This document shows, one piece after another, positions 41,507 through 49,623 of a stretch of 64,000 nucleotides of DNA (positions within the stretch are counted from its first letter, which is position 1; every line of letters begins with the position of its first letter). The stretch spans positions 43,732 through 107,731 of the forward strand of contig CBDCGI010000003.1 in the NCBI GenBank assembly GCA_965216725.1. The letters are read 5' to 3'. The notes under the pieces are model-generated. The model was not told the origin of the DNA. It saw only the letters and a program-made list of their open reading frames with translations, and searched no databases. Both the position numbers and the translations under genes were made by a program. The stretch comes from JACZUI01 sp965216725. Lineage in GTDB: Bacteria; Actinomycetota; Acidimicrobiia; Spongiisociales; ZC4RG35.

Positions 41507-41772
41507 TGGCCGAAACAGAAACACGAGGCCAGCGCAAGATCCGAATCGGCGTGGTGACCTCCGACGCCAGGGACAAGACAGTCACTGTGGAGGTGCCGAA
41601 CGCGTCTCGCCATGCCCGCTACGACAAGATCGTGCGTACCGCCAAGAAGTACCACGCCCATGACGAGGCCAACGCCGCCAGGCTTGGCGACACGGTCCGG
41701 ATCATGGAGACGCGGCCCTACTCGAAGCAGAAGCGGTGGCGCGTCGTGGAAGTCGTGGAGCGCGCCAAGTGA
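41506..41772 (+). CDS. rpsQ: 30S ribosomal protein S17
   Basis: An 88-residue OB-fold protein bound to 16S helix 11 (RKIRIGVVTSDARDKTVTVEV, then YHAHDEANAARLGDTVRIMETRPYSKQKRWRVVEVVE). Normal length. The GTG of rplN starts within its last codons. Confidence 0.96.
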   Translation: MAETETRGQRKIRIGVVTSDARDKTVTVEVPNASRHARYDKIVRTAKKYHAHDEANAARLGDTVRIMETRPYSKQKRWRVVEVVERAK

Positions 41773-42137
41773 TCCAGCAGGAATCCCGACTCAAAGTCGC
41801 CGACAACACCGGCGCACGCGAGGTGCTTTGCATCCGGGTGCTCGGTGGCTCCGCCCGCCGTTATGCCGGCATCGGGGATGTCATCGTCGGCACGGTGAAA
41901 GACGCCACACCGGGCGGCTCGGTCAAGAAGGGCGAAGTGATTCGCGCCGTCGTGGTGCGAACCAAGAAGGAGGCACGTCGCCAGGACGGGACCTACATCC
42001 GCTTCGACGACAACGCCTGCGTGATCATCGATCAGAACCAACAGCCACGGGGGACCCGCATCTTCGGCCCGGTGGCAAGAGAGCTACGTGACCGCCGTTT
42101 CATGCGCATCGTCAGCCTTGCACCGGAGGTGCTCTAA
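41769..42137 (+). CDS. rplN: 50S ribosomal protein L14
   Basis: Exactly the usual 122 residues when started at GTG 41769 (MIQQESRLKVADNTGAREVLCIRVLGG). GTVKDATPGGSVKKGEVIRAVVVRTKKE is the diagnostic segment, and the protein contacts 16S helix 14 and IF-6/RsfS-type factors. The TAA stop overlaps an ATG (TAATG at 42137) that opens a 78-codon frame through the palindromic insertion downstream. Confidence 0.97.
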   Translation: MIQQESRLKVADNTGAREVLCIRVLGGSARRYAGIGDVIVGTVKDATPGGSVKKGEVIRAVVVRTKKEARRQDGTYIRFDDNACVIIDQNQQPRGTRIFGPVARELRDRRFMRIVSLAPEVL

Positions 42138-42167
42138 TGATTGCCGGCCGACTTGGGCAACCGATTT

Positions 42168-42325
42168 CTCCCCCCAGCGGGGGGAGTCCGGCGGAGCCGG
42201 GAGGGGGGAGATATTCCCCGGAGTCCTTCAGACCACTTCCCCAGATCGATCCATCGAGAATGGCCCCCTCCGTCGCCTACGGCGACACCTCCCCCAACGG
42301 AAGCTTTGCTTCCTGGGGGAGGAAA
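42168..42325 (+). repeat. Palindromic elements between rplN and rplX
   Basis: The 232-base gap between rplN and rplX is mostly hairpin modules. CTCCCCCC-AGC-GGGGGGAG is at 42168-42186, CCGGC-GGA-GCCGG at 42188-42200, GTCGCC-TAC-GGCGAC at 42272-42286, and CCTCCCCC (42288-42295) pairs with GGGGGAGG (42315-42322) around an inner GGAAGC-TTT-GCTTCC. GGAAACGGGT follows. The same modules occur at 36673 and 47471. A 78-codon ORF (42137-42373) spans the gap from the rplN stop to a TGA overlapping the rplX start. Confidence 0.85.
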
Positions 42326-42369
42326 CGGGTCGCCCCGCTCCCTCGCGTAGGAGAGGTAGGAGGTCCAGC

Positions 42370-42675
42370 ATGAAACTAAAGAAGGGTGACAGGGTCATGG
42401 TCATCGCCGGCAAAGACACCGGCAAGGAGTCCAAGATCGGTCATGTCTATCCCGACTCGGGCAAGGTTCTTGTCGAGGGGGTGAACACTGCCAAGCGTCA
42501 CACCAAGCCCACCGGCCAGACCATGCAGGGCGGAATCATCGACAAGGACATGCCCATCGATGCCTCCAACGTCATGATCGTCTGCGAGAAATGCGGGCCG
42601 ACGAGGATCGGCCATCGTTTCGAAGACGACGGCACCAAGGTTCGCACCTGCGTCAAGTGCGGGGGTGACCTGTGA
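42370..42675 (+). CDS. rplX: 50S ribosomal protein L24
   Basis: A 101-residue assembly initiator (MKLKKGDRVMVIAGKDTGKESKIG, KOW motif). The C-terminal half carries CEKCGP and CVKCGG, two CxxC pairs that could bind zinc, as in many bacterial L24. The AGGAGG ribosome site lies six bases before ATG 42370, so translation does not depend on coupling across the insertion. Confidence 0.97.
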   Translation: MKLKKGDRVMVIAGKDTGKESKIGHVYPDSGKVLVEGVNTAKRHTKPTGQTMQGGIIDKDMPIDASNVMIVCEKCGPTRIGHRFEDDGTKVRTCVKCGGDL

Positions 42676-43232
42676 GCGTTCCCCGTCTCAAAGAGCGGTA
42701 CGAGGCCGAGGTGAAGGGCCAGCTCCAGGAGCAGCTAGGCCTGGCCAACGTGATGGAAGTGCCCGTCCTCGACAAGATCGTGCTCAACATGGGCATCGGC
42801 GAGGCCGTCCAGGACAAGAAGGCCGTCGAGCAGGCCCTCGACGAGTTGAGTCTGATCTCTGGCCAGAAGCCCAGGGTGAATCAGGCGCGCAAGTCGATCG
42901 CCAACTTCAAGGTCCGTGAAGGGATGCCGGTTGGCGTGTCGGTGACGTTGCGCGGGGCGCGCATGTGGGAGTTCTTCGATCGTCTTCTGGCGATCGCCAT
43001 ACCCCGGGTCCGTGACTTCCGCGGCCTCAACCCCAGAGCGTTTGACGGGCGTGGCAACTACAGCCTCGGTGCGTCCGAGCAGCTGATCTTCCCTGAGATC
43101 GATTTCGACAATGTGACCACCACCCGCGGGATGGACATCACGATTTGCACAACAGCGACCAACGATGAACACGCCAAGGCGTTGCTCGACGCCTTCGGCT
43201 TCCCGTTCCGCAAGGTCGAAGCGGGAGTCTGA
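42672..43232 (+). CDS. rplE: 50S ribosomal protein L5
   Basis: A 186-residue binder of 5S rRNA in the central protuberance. VLDKIVLNMGIGEAVQDKK, GQKPRVNQARKSIANFKVREGMPVGVSVTLRG and YSLGASEQLIFPEIDFD are the conserved blocks. The start is GTG 42672, overlapping the rplX stop (GTGA). Confidence 0.97.
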   Translation: MSVPRLKERYEAEVKGQLQEQLGLANVMEVPVLDKIVLNMGIGEAVQDKKAVEQALDELSLISGQKPRVNQARKSIANFKVREGMPVGVSVTLRGARMWEFFDRLLAIAIPRVRDFRGLNPRAFDGRGNYSLGASEQLIFPEIDFDNVTTTRGMDITICTTATNDEHAKALLDAFGFPFRKVEAGV

Positions 43233-43243
43233 GGAGTTACTGA

Positions 43244-43429
43244 ATGGCTAAGAAATCACTAATAGCAAAGGCCAACAGAGAGCCGAAGTTCAAGGTTCGC
43301 GCGTATAACCGCTGTAAGCGGTGTGGGCGGCCGAGGGCATACCTACGCGACTTCGGCATGTGCCGTATTTGTGTGCGGGAGTTGGCTTCCAAGGGCGAGT
43401 TGCCCGGTGTGAGGAAGGCGTCGTGGTAA
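43244..43429 (+). CDS. rpsN: 30S ribosomal protein S14, zinc-binding type Z
   Basis: A 61-residue short S14 with the zinc ribbon CKRCGRPRAYLRDFGMCRIC (two CxxC pairs), the form that does not need a zinc-free paralogue. Ends GVRKASW as expected. The TAA overlaps the rpsH ATG (TAATG). Confidence 0.97.
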   Translation: MAKKSLIAKANREPKFKVRAYNRCKRCGRPRAYLRDFGMCRICVRELASKGELPGVRKASW

Positions 43430-43821
43430 TGGTCACCGATCCCATCGCCGACATGTTGACTCGAATCCGCAACGCAGTTGCGGTCGGCCACGAGCGGGTG
43501 ACCATGCCTTCTTCGAAGATGAAGGTCGGCATTGCCCAGATCCTCAAGGACGAAGGCTTCATCGACCGCTACGAGGTCAACGATGCGCAGCACAAGGAGC
43601 TGGAGTTGGTTCTCCGCTACGGGCCGCGGCGTCAGGCAGCGATCGAAGGTATCAAGCGGGTGTCCAAGCCCGGCCACCGTGTGTATCGGGGAGCTCGCGA
43701 GCTGCCCCGCGTCCAGGGTGGGCTTGGTGTGGCAGTCGTGTCCACCAGCCAAGGGCTCCTTCCCGACCGTGAGGCACGTCGCCGTCGGCTCGGTGGCGAA
43801 GTCGTGTGTGAGGTTTGGTGA
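43429..43821 (+). CDS. rpsH: 30S ribosomal protein S8
   Basis: 130 residues starting MVTDPIADMLTRIRNAVAVGHERV; an upstream in-frame GTG at 43423 is possible but would overlap rpsN more. C-terminal PRVQGGLGVAVVSTSQGLLPDREARRRRLGGEVVCEVW is the rRNA-binding part. In E. coli S8 represses the spc operon by binding near rplE; no such site could be confirmed by eye here. Confidence 0.97.
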   Translation: MVTDPIADMLTRIRNAVAVGHERVTMPSSKMKVGIAQILKDEGFIDRYEVNDAQHKELELVLRYGPRRQAAIEGIKRVSKPGHRVYRGARELPRVQGGLGVAVVSTSQGLLPDREARRRRLGGEVVCEVW

Positions 43822-43822
43822 G

Positions 43823-44362
43823 ATGAGTCGTGTAGGAAAAATGCCCATCGAGGTCCCTTCGGGTGTCGACGTGACCATCGACGGCACCTCGGTGACCGTG
43901 AAGGGCTCGAAAGGCGAGTTGTCGCGGGAGTTTCACGAGAAGGTCTCTTTTGATTTCGAGGATGGCGTGATCAACGTCATCCGTCCCGACGACACCAGGG
44001 AGTCGAAAGCGCTGCACGGTCTCAGCCGTGCCCTTCTCGCCAACATGGTTGCCGGGGTCTCTGACGGCTTCAGCAAACAGCTCGAGATCCAGGGCGTTGG
44101 TTATCGGGCGGCCCTGAAAGGCTCCGACGTGGAGCTCCAGGTCGGCTTCAGTCACTCGGTCGTCGTCAACGCGCCCGACGGGATAACCCTTGATGTGCCG
44201 GAGCCGACGAAGATCATCGTCTCTGGAATCGACAAGGAACTCGTCGGCCAGGTCGCCGCGGACATTCGCAAGGTGCGGCCGCCCGAGCCCTACAAAGGCA
44301 AGGGTATCCGCTACGAGGGCGAGTACGTCCGTCGCAAGGCAGGGAAGGCAGGTGCTGCCTGA
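43823..44362 (+). CDS. rplF: 50S ribosomal protein L6
   Basis: A 179-residue two-domain protein near the sarcin-ricin loop. It begins MSRVGKMPIEVPSGVDV; the second domain reads PEPTKIIVSGIDKELVGQVAADIRKVRPPEPYKGKGIRYEGE, fully conserved. One base after rpsH, and one-base overlap with rplR. Confidence 0.97.
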   Translation: MSRVGKMPIEVPSGVDVTIDGTSVTVKGSKGELSREFHEKVSFDFEDGVINVIRPDDTRESKALHGLSRALLANMVAGVSDGFSKQLEIQGVGYRAALKGSDVELQVGFSHSVVVNAPDGITLDVPEPTKIIVSGIDKELVGQVAADIRKVRPPEPYKGKGIRYEGEYVRRKAGKAGAA

Positions 44363-44712
44363 TGGGTTCGCGCAAGGATGCCCGCACGAGACGACACACT
44401 CGGGTGCGCAAGTCGATCCATGGGACCGCCGACCGTCCCCGACTCGCTGTGTACCGGAGCAACCGATACATATACGCACAGGTGATCGATGATGTCGCCG
44501 GTCAGACCCTGGTGGCAGCTTCGTCTCAGGAAAAGGATCTGAGGGGTGAGCGGCTCAACCTGGAGACCGCAGCGAAGGTCGGCAAGGCATTGGGTGCTCG
44601 GGCCAAGGAGGCCGGGGTTTCGACGGTGGTCTTCGACCGTGGTGGTTACAAGTACCACGGAAGGGTCAAGGCGCTCGCCGACGCCGCACGTGAGACCGGA
44701 TTGGAGTTCTGA
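44362..44712 (+). CDS. rplR: 50S ribosomal protein L18
   Basis: A 116-residue 5S rRNA-binding protein (RRHTRVRKSIHGTADRPRLAVYRSNRYIYAQVIDD, then DRGGYKYHGRVKALADAARETGLEF). Normal. Separated from rpsE by 40 bases that hold the rpsE ribosome site GAGGAG. Confidence 0.97.
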   Translation: MGSRKDARTRRHTRVRKSIHGTADRPRLAVYRSNRYIYAQVIDDVAGQTLVAASSQEKDLRGERLNLETAAKVGKALGARAKEAGVSTVVFDRGGYKYHGRVKALADAARETGLEF

Positions 44713-44752
44713 TGACCACACCCCCACAAACTCGTGAAAGAGGAGTGAACTG

Positions 44753-45313
44753 ATGGCGCGTCAGCAGCGTCCCAACCAGGAGCAATCGCAGTACGACGAG
44801 CGGGTGATCCAGATCAACCGCGTTGCCAAAGTGGTCAAGGGTGGCCGCCGCTTCAGCTTCACGGCCCTCGTGGTCGTGGGTGATGGCAAAGGCAAGGTAG
44901 GCATCGGCTACGGCAAGGCCAAAGAGGTGCCGACCGCCATCCAGAAGGGCATGGAAATCGCCAAACGTGCGATGGTCGAAGTTCCGATGGCCGGCCAGAC
45001 AATCGTCCATCAGCAGCTCGGCGTCCACGGAGCTTCCAAGGTGTTGATCAAGCCGGCTGCCCCCGGTACCGGCGTCATCGCCGGAGGTGCCGCCCGCCAG
45101 ATTCTCGAGGCGGCCGGGATCAAAGATGCCCTCGCCAAGTCGCTGGGCTCGCCTACCCACCTCAACGTCGCGAAGGCGGCGATGGATGCCCTCACCTCAC
45201 AGCGGCGTCCCGACGAGGTCGCCAAGCTCAGGGGCAAGCAAGCGGAGGACATTGTTCCTCCGGGGCTGCTCAACGCTTACCGCTCCACCGAGTCGATGAG
45301 GGCGAGCAACTGA
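44753..45313 (+). CDS. rpsE: 30S ribosomal protein S5
   Basis: A 186-residue protein of the mRNA entry channel. INRVAKVVKGGRRFSFTALVVVGDGKGKVGIGYGKAKEVP is the N-terminal dsRNA-binding-like domain; GVIAGGAARQILEAAGIKDALAKSLGSPTHLNVAKAAMDAL is the C-terminal domain. The spectinomycin-loop residues look unchanged. Confidence 0.97.
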   Translation: MARQQRPNQEQSQYDERVIQINRVAKVVKGGRRFSFTALVVVGDGKGKVGIGYGKAKEVPTAIQKGMEIAKRAMVEVPMAGQTIVHQQLGVHGASKVLIKPAAPGTGVIAGGAARQILEAAGIKDALAKSLGSPTHLNVAKAAMDALTSQRRPDEVAKLRGKQAEDIVPPGLLNAYRSTESMRASN

Positions 45314-45320
45314 GGGTTTT

Positions 45321-45518
45321 ATGGCAGCGAAGGCAAAGACGAAGACATTGAAGGTCACGTTGACCAGGTCGGTGATAGGCGAGAAGCCCAAGACGAGGGC
45401 CACTGTCGCCGGTCTCGGTCTACGCAAGATCAGACAGACCGTCGAGCATCCTGACAACGAGAGCGTGCGCGGCATGCTGGCCAAGGTCAGCCATCTGGTC
45501 GAGGTTGAGGAATCCTGA
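45321..45518 (+). CDS. rpmD: 50S ribosomal protein L30
   Basis: A 65-residue protein (LKVTLTRSVIGEKPKTRATVAGLGLRKIRQTVEHPDNESVRGMLAKVSHLVEVEE). Present in Actinobacteria but missing in many other lineages. It follows rpsE by seven bases. Confidence 0.95.
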   Translation: MAAKAKTKTLKVTLTRSVIGEKPKTRATVAGLGLRKIRQTVEHPDNESVRGMLAKVSHLVEVEES

Positions 45519-45543
45519 GCGGTTCCACGAGAGAAGTGAGTTG

Positions 45544-46005
45544 ATGATGAGTGAAGAGAGAGAACAGCTGAAACTGCATCATCTCTCGCCGGCGCCGGGT
45601 TCAAAGAAGAAGAAGATCCGGGTCGGTAGAGGTGAAGGCGGGCGCCGGGGCAAGACCGCGGGCCGCGGGACCAAGGGTCTCAAAGCTCGCAGCAGCCTTC
45701 GGCCCGGTTTCGAAGGCGGTCAGACGCCGCTGGCAATGCGCTTGCCCAAGCTTCCTGGGTTCAAGAACCCGAACAAGGAAGAGTATGCGGTGATCAATCT
45801 GGCCTCGCTGGCAGATTTCGACGCCGGCACCGAAATCACTCCCGAGCTCCTCAGGGAGAAGGGCATGGTTCGGCACAAGGGGAGGGTCAAAGTGCTGGCC
45901 GAGGGAGATATCGACGTTGCTTTGTCGGTGAAGGCTCACGCGTTCAGCGCCGCGGCGAAGAAGAAGATCGAGGACGCCGGCGGGACAGCCGAGGTCACTG
46001 AGTGA
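45544..46005 (+). CDS. rplO: 50S ribosomal protein L15
   Basis: About 153 residues. LHHLSPAPGSKKKKIRVGRGEGGRRGKTAGRGTKGLKAR is the basic N-terminal extension that threads 23S rRNA; GFEGGQTPLAMRLPKLPGF follows. Start by choice: ATG 45544 or ATG 45547, 26-29 bases after rpmD; an upstream in-frame ATG at 45505 would overlap rpmD. Confidence 0.95.
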   Translation: MMSEEREQLKLHHLSPAPGSKKKKIRVGRGEGGRRGKTAGRGTKGLKARSSLRPGFEGGQTPLAMRLPKLPGFKNPNKEEYAVINLASLADFDAGTEITPELLREKGMVRHKGRVKVLAEGDIDVALSVKAHAFSAAAKKKIEDAGGTAEVTE

Positions 46006-46052
46006 ATTGATCGTGCGCCGATAGCCGACCAGACAGGACACAATCACATCTA

Positions 46053-47366
46053 ATGCTTTCCATCTACCGCAACATGTTCAAGATCCCCGACCTCAGGTCG
46101 AAGATTCTCTTCACCCTGGCGATGTTCGGGGTATATCGCTTGGGGGCGACGATTCCGGTCCCGGGCATTGATCTGGAGGCGGTGAGGCTCTTCCAATCCC
46201 AGCAGGAGGCCGGCGGTATCTACGGTCTGATAAACCTGTTCTCGGGTGGAGCCTTGGAGGCATTCTCTGTCTTCGCCCTTGGCGTGATCCCCTACATCAC
46301 GGCGTCAATCATCATGCAGCTCCTGACGGTGGTGATCCCCCGTCTCCAGGCGTTGCAGGACGAAGGCGAGTCGGGTCGGAAAGTCATCACCCAGTGGACC
46401 CGGTATCTCACCGTGATCCTGGCGTTGATCCAGTCGACCGGCTTCACCTTCCTCTTCCACACCGGCCAGTTCACCAACGGGATCGACCTGGTCCCGAACT
46501 ACACAGTCGGCCGGGTGGTGCTCATAGTGATGACGATGACTGCCGGCACGGCGATGGTGATGTGGCTCGGCGAGTTGATCACCCAACGCGGGGTAGGCAA
46601 CGGGATGTCGCTGATCATCTTCGTCTCGATCTTGAGCCAGTTCCCCTTCATCTTCAGCCAGATCTGGGCCCAGACAGTGGCTGCTCAGCTGCCGATGCGG
46701 TTTGTGACGATCATGGCCGTGTTCGTCGTGATGATCGTGGCCATCATCTACGTCGACCAGGGCCAGCGGCGGATCCCTATCCAGTTTGCCAAGCGGGTTC
46801 GTGGGCGACGGGTGATGGGAGGCCAGTCCACCTACATTCCGCTCAAAGTCAATACCGCCGGTGTCATCCCGGTGATCTTCGCCACGTCGGTGCTGCTGAT
46901 CCCGTCGCTGATCATCACCGCCATTCCCTCAGACGCCGAATGGTTGAACTCGATCTACAACTGGATCGACGTGAATCTCGGTGGTGGGACCCATGGTGTC
47001 AGCTGGTGGTACATCCTGATCCTGTTCTCATTGATCATCTTCTTCACCTACTTTTACACGGCGATCCAGTTCGATCCGGAGAAGCAGGCCGAGATGATCC
47101 AAAGGCAGGGCGGTTTCGTGCCCGGCGTCCGGCCTGGGCGTCAAACCGCGAAGCACCTCGCCTTCATCCTCAACCGGATCACTCTGCCCGGTTCGATCTT
47201 CCTCGGAGTGATCTCGGTGCTGCCGGCGATCGCCGGGGCGATTTGGAACATCCAGATCGCTTTCTCCGGCGTCTCGATTCTGATCGTGGTCGGTGTCGCC
47301 TTGGAGACGATGAAGCAGATCGAGTCTCAGCTGACGATGAGAAACTACGAAGGCATTCTCACTTGA
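46053..47366 (+). CDS. secY: Protein translocase subunit SecY
   Basis: A 437-residue, ten-helix pore of the Sec translocon. MFGVYRLGATIPVPGID is the start of helix 1 and the plug region, GVIPYITASIIMQLL is in helix 2, and the loop PIQFAKRVRGRRVMGGQSTYIPLKVNTAGVIPVIFA and C-terminal PGVRPGRQTAKHLAFILNRITLPGS are conserved. Its TGA stop overlaps an ATG. A 255-base gap made largely of palindromic repeats separates it from adk. Confidence 0.97.
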   Translation: MLSIYRNMFKIPDLRSKILFTLAMFGVYRLGATIPVPGIDLEAVRLFQSQQEAGGIYGLINLFSGGALEAFSVFALGVIPYITASIIMQLLTVVIPRLQALQDEGESGRKVITQWTRYLTVILALIQSTGFTFLFHTGQFTNGIDLVPNYTVGRVVLIVMTMTAGTAMVMWLGELITQRGVGNGMSLIIFVSILSQFPFIFSQIWAQTVAAQLPMRFVTIMAVFVVMIVAIIYVDQGQRRIPIQFAKRVRGRRVMGGQSTYIPLKVNTAGVIPVIFATSVLLIPSLIITAIPSDAEWLNSIYNWIDVNLGGGTHGVSWWYILILFSLIIFFTYFYTAIQFDPEKQAEMIQRQGGFVPGVRPGRQTAKHLAFILNRITLPGSIFLGVISVLPAIAGAIWNIQIAFSGVSILIVVGVALETMKQIESQLTMRNYEGILT

Positions 47367-47470
47367 TGCCGGCCGAGCCCGCTTGTCTCCGAACTGCTCT
47401 TTTCTACCAGTCTGCGGGGCAAACCTCCCGTGGATTGGTCCAAACAGGCGCCGGTCGGCCGGTCGCTTGC

Positions 47471-47612
47471 GGGGCACCTCCCCCAACTCCCTGGGGGAGG
47501 AAACAGGTGGCTTGTTTCTCCCCCCAGTGAACGAGGAAACAGGTAGCTCTTTTCTCCCCCCAGCGAACGGAGTGAGCGTTGGGGGGAGTACGGCGAAGCC
47601 GGGAGGGGGGCT
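47471..47612 (+). repeat. Palindromic elements and a 36-bp tandem repeat between secY and adk
   Basis: CCTCCCCC (47477-47484) pairs with GGGGGAGG (47493-47500) around AACTCCCT, the same module as at 42288. Then a 36-base unit beginning GAGGAAACAGGT and ending with a CTCCCCCCAG block is present twice (47497-47532 and 47533-47568). CTCCCCCCAGCGAACGGAG...GGGGGGAG and CGGCGAAGCCGG close the element by 47612, in inverted orientation to the one at 36673. An ORF from TTG 47383 to a TGA at 47620-47622 crosses the whole gap and overlaps the adk ATG. Confidence 0.85.
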
Positions 47613-47621
47613 GGCTTTCTG

Positions 47622-48176
47622 ATGAATCTTCTCTTTATCGGACCTCCCGGAGCCGGGAAGGGGACACAGGCACAAAGGGTCGCCGAGAGGCTGGGCATTC
47701 CCCATGTGTCGACCGGGGAGATGTTTCGTCATCACGTCTCAAATGGAACTGAACTGGGTCTCCAGGTCGACGCCATCATGAAGGCCGGCGACTACGTGCC
47801 CGATGAGATCACCGTCGCCATGCTCGCCGAACGGATCGACCAACCAGATGCGTCCAACGGCTTCATTCTCGACGGGTTTCCTCGGACCGCAGCGCAAGTG
47901 GATGCGCTCGACGGGCTCATTGGCAGCGGGGGGCTCCATGGAGTTGTGGTCTTCGACGTCGACATCGACGAACTGACCGAGCGTCTTCTCGCCCGAGGCC
48001 GGGCCGACGACACTGAGGAGACCATCCGCAATCGGTTCGACATCTATCTGGAGCAAACGGCGCCACTGCTTGAGGTGTACGAGGGTCGGGGCGTGGTCAT
48101 GCATGTCAATGGCCTCGGAGATATCGACGAGGTCACCGAACGCATACTCGGCGTGCTTCCTTCGCAGAGCTCATGA
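47622..48176 (+). CDS. adk: Adenylate kinase (short-lid form)
   Basis: A 184-residue enzyme interconverting ATP, ADP and AMP. P-loop GPPGAGKGT is at residues 7-15; the AMP site shows STGEMFR and GFILDGFPRT; the LID is short (ARGRADDTEETIRNRFDIY), without zinc Cys, as in Actinobacteria. The ATG overlaps the stop of the ORF through the repeat. map starts four bases before its stop. Confidence 0.96.
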   Translation: MNLLFIGPPGAGKGTQAQRVAERLGIPHVSTGEMFRHHVSNGTELGLQVDAIMKAGDYVPDEITVAMLAERIDQPDASNGFILDGFPRTAAQVDALDGLIGSGGLHGVVVFDVDIDELTERLLARGRADDTEETIRNRFDIYLEQTAPLLEVYEGRGVVMHVNGLGDIDEVTERILGVLPSQSS

Positions 48177-48973
48177 TCTCAATCAAAAGCAGGCGGGAGT
48201 TCGCCAAGATGCAGAAGGCTGGAGCCGCCGTTGCAGCCATCCATAGGGCGGTCAGGGAGGCAGCCCGGCCCGGTGTGAAGCTCACCGAGCTCGAGGAGAT
48301 ATCGGTGAAGATTCTCTCCGATCGCGGGTGTGTGTCCTCATTCCTGCACTATCCCGGCGCTTACCCGTATCCGGCCACACTGTGCCTGTCTCCGAACGAC
48401 GTCATCGTGCATGGGATCCCCGGTGACTACCAGCTTGCGGAGGGCGACATCCTATCGGTGGATGCCGGTGCCATCTATGAGGGCTTCCATGGTGATGCCG
48501 CTTTCACGATGCCCATAGGTGAGGTGACCGAAGAAGCCCAGCACCTCATCGACACAACGCTCGAGGCGATGTGGGCGGGCATCAGGCAGGTGAGGAAGGG
48601 CGCCCGTCTCGGAGACATCGGATCGGCGGTCGAGGCAATCGGAGATGAGCACGGCTACGGCGTTGTCCAGGAGTACGTAGGTCACGGCATCGGGAGGGAG
48701 ATGCACGAGGAGCCCCAGGTTCCCAACCACGGAAAGGCGGGGACCGGCATGAAGCTGCGCACCGGCCTGGCGCTGTGCATCGAGCCCATGTTCAACATGG
48801 GCTCACACGAGACCAGGGTCGATGGCGACAAATGGACGGTTCGCACCGCCGATGGCTCGTTGTCCGCACACTGGGAGCACACGGTTGCGATCACTCCCGA
48901 CGGCCCGATGGTGTTCACCGCGGGACCGGAGCCGGCGGCGGTCGACGACTATGCCGCTGCCGAGACGGCCTAA
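48173..48973 (+). CDS. map: Methionine aminopeptidase type I
   Basis: A 266-residue metalloprotease removing N-terminal Met from new proteins. The five ligands can be placed: Asp in SVDAGAIYEGFHGDAAFT (both Asp), His in GHGIGREMHEEP, Glu in ALCIEPMF and Glu in HWEHTVAI. No SH3-like N-terminal extension. ATGA overlap with adk. Confidence 0.96.
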   Translation: MISIKSRREFAKMQKAGAAVAAIHRAVREAARPGVKLTELEEISVKILSDRGCVSSFLHYPGAYPYPATLCLSPNDVIVHGIPGDYQLAEGDILSVDAGAIYEGFHGDAAFTMPIGEVTEEAQHLIDTTLEAMWAGIRQVRKGARLGDIGSAVEAIGDEHGYGVVQEYVGHGIGREMHEEPQVPNHGKAGTGMKLRTGLALCIEPMFNMGSHETRVDGDKWTVRTADGSLSAHWEHTVAITPDGPMVFTAGPEPAAVDDYAAAETA

Positions 48974-49015
48974 TTCGGCAGGCCACCATCCACCACACCG
49001 TTACGGTGGCCGCGG

Positions 49016-49426
49016 ATGAGGTTCACCGTCTATGCCGAGTTGACAGCCACCGACATCAACCGGGCGAGACGGTGGTATTCGGAGAAGCTCGGCCTGGAGC
49101 CCTTCAGACATGGAGGAGAACCTGTTGACGACCCCGCCGAATTGGTCCACGTCGAAGCTGACCTCTACTACGACACCGGCTCCTCTGTGTTTGGCATATA
49201 CGAGTCCTGGACTACGGATCGCAAGGAGGCGACTTCGGCTCGTTTCGTAGTCGAAGACTTCGATGGGGCCTTCGCTTTGTTGAAGGAGCGCGGTGTGAGA
49301 TTCGAAGAATACGACCACGACGATGACTTCCGGACCGTCGATGGCGTCCTGGTATCGCCCGATGGGGAGAAGACGGCGTGGTTCCGGGATTCGGAGGGCA
49401 ACATCCTCGCCTTGGCATCCTCATGA
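49016..49426 (+). CDS. VOC (glyoxalase/bleomycin resistance) superfamily protein
   Basis: A 136-residue protein with two beta-alpha-beta-beta-beta modules: TVYAELTATDINRARRWYSEKLGLEPF opens the first, ARFVVEDFDGAFALLKERGVRFEEY the second, closing with TAWFRDSEGNILAL, whose Glu-x-N end is typical. VOC enzymes include glyoxalase I, dioxygenases and drug-binding proteins; the substrate is unknown. It stands where infA (IF-1) normally follows map in this operon. Confidence 0.88.
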   Translation: MRFTVYAELTATDINRARRWYSEKLGLEPFRHGGEPVDDPAELVHVEADLYYDTGSSVFGIYESWTTDRKEATSARFVVEDFDGAFALLKERGVRFEEYDHDDDFRTVDGVLVSPDGEKTAWFRDSEGNILALASS

Positions 49427-49451
49427 GTCCGGACAGGCCGCATTCGCAGAT

Positions 49452-49479
49452 TTGCCAAGCATCACGTCGTAGTTAGAAT
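49452..49479 (+). promoter_or_regulatory. Predicted promoter of the rpmJ-rpsM-rpsK-rpsD-rpoA-rplQ unit
   Basis: TTGCCA at 49452-49457 and TAGAAT at 49474-49479 with a 16-base spacer, in the 197-base gap between the VOC gene and rpmJ. The -10 box is the same as for the rpsL promoter. The leader would be about 140 bases; I see no infA reading frame in it. Confidence 0.5.
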
Positions 49480-49623
49480 TGCGAGGTCTTTGCCGCTCTT
49501 TCTTTGGCCGAAAGACGGTTTGAACCAGGGCATTGTCGCCCGCAACCACTCCACACGCTCCGGTTGCTCCTGACAATGGCCTGGGAATGCACGCGTCTGT
49601 GCGAATTGGAACTGGAGTAAGAG

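Noticed and set aside
42137..42373. Annotating the 78-codon frame as a real conserved protein
   Set aside because: Its translation is derived from palindromic repeats and has no protein-like composition; a coupling role is possible, so it is described under the repeat.
49480..49623. A degenerate infA remnant before rpmJ
   Set aside because: No frame shows the IF-1 signature around RMRxxxIRILxGD; the stretch looks like a plain leader.
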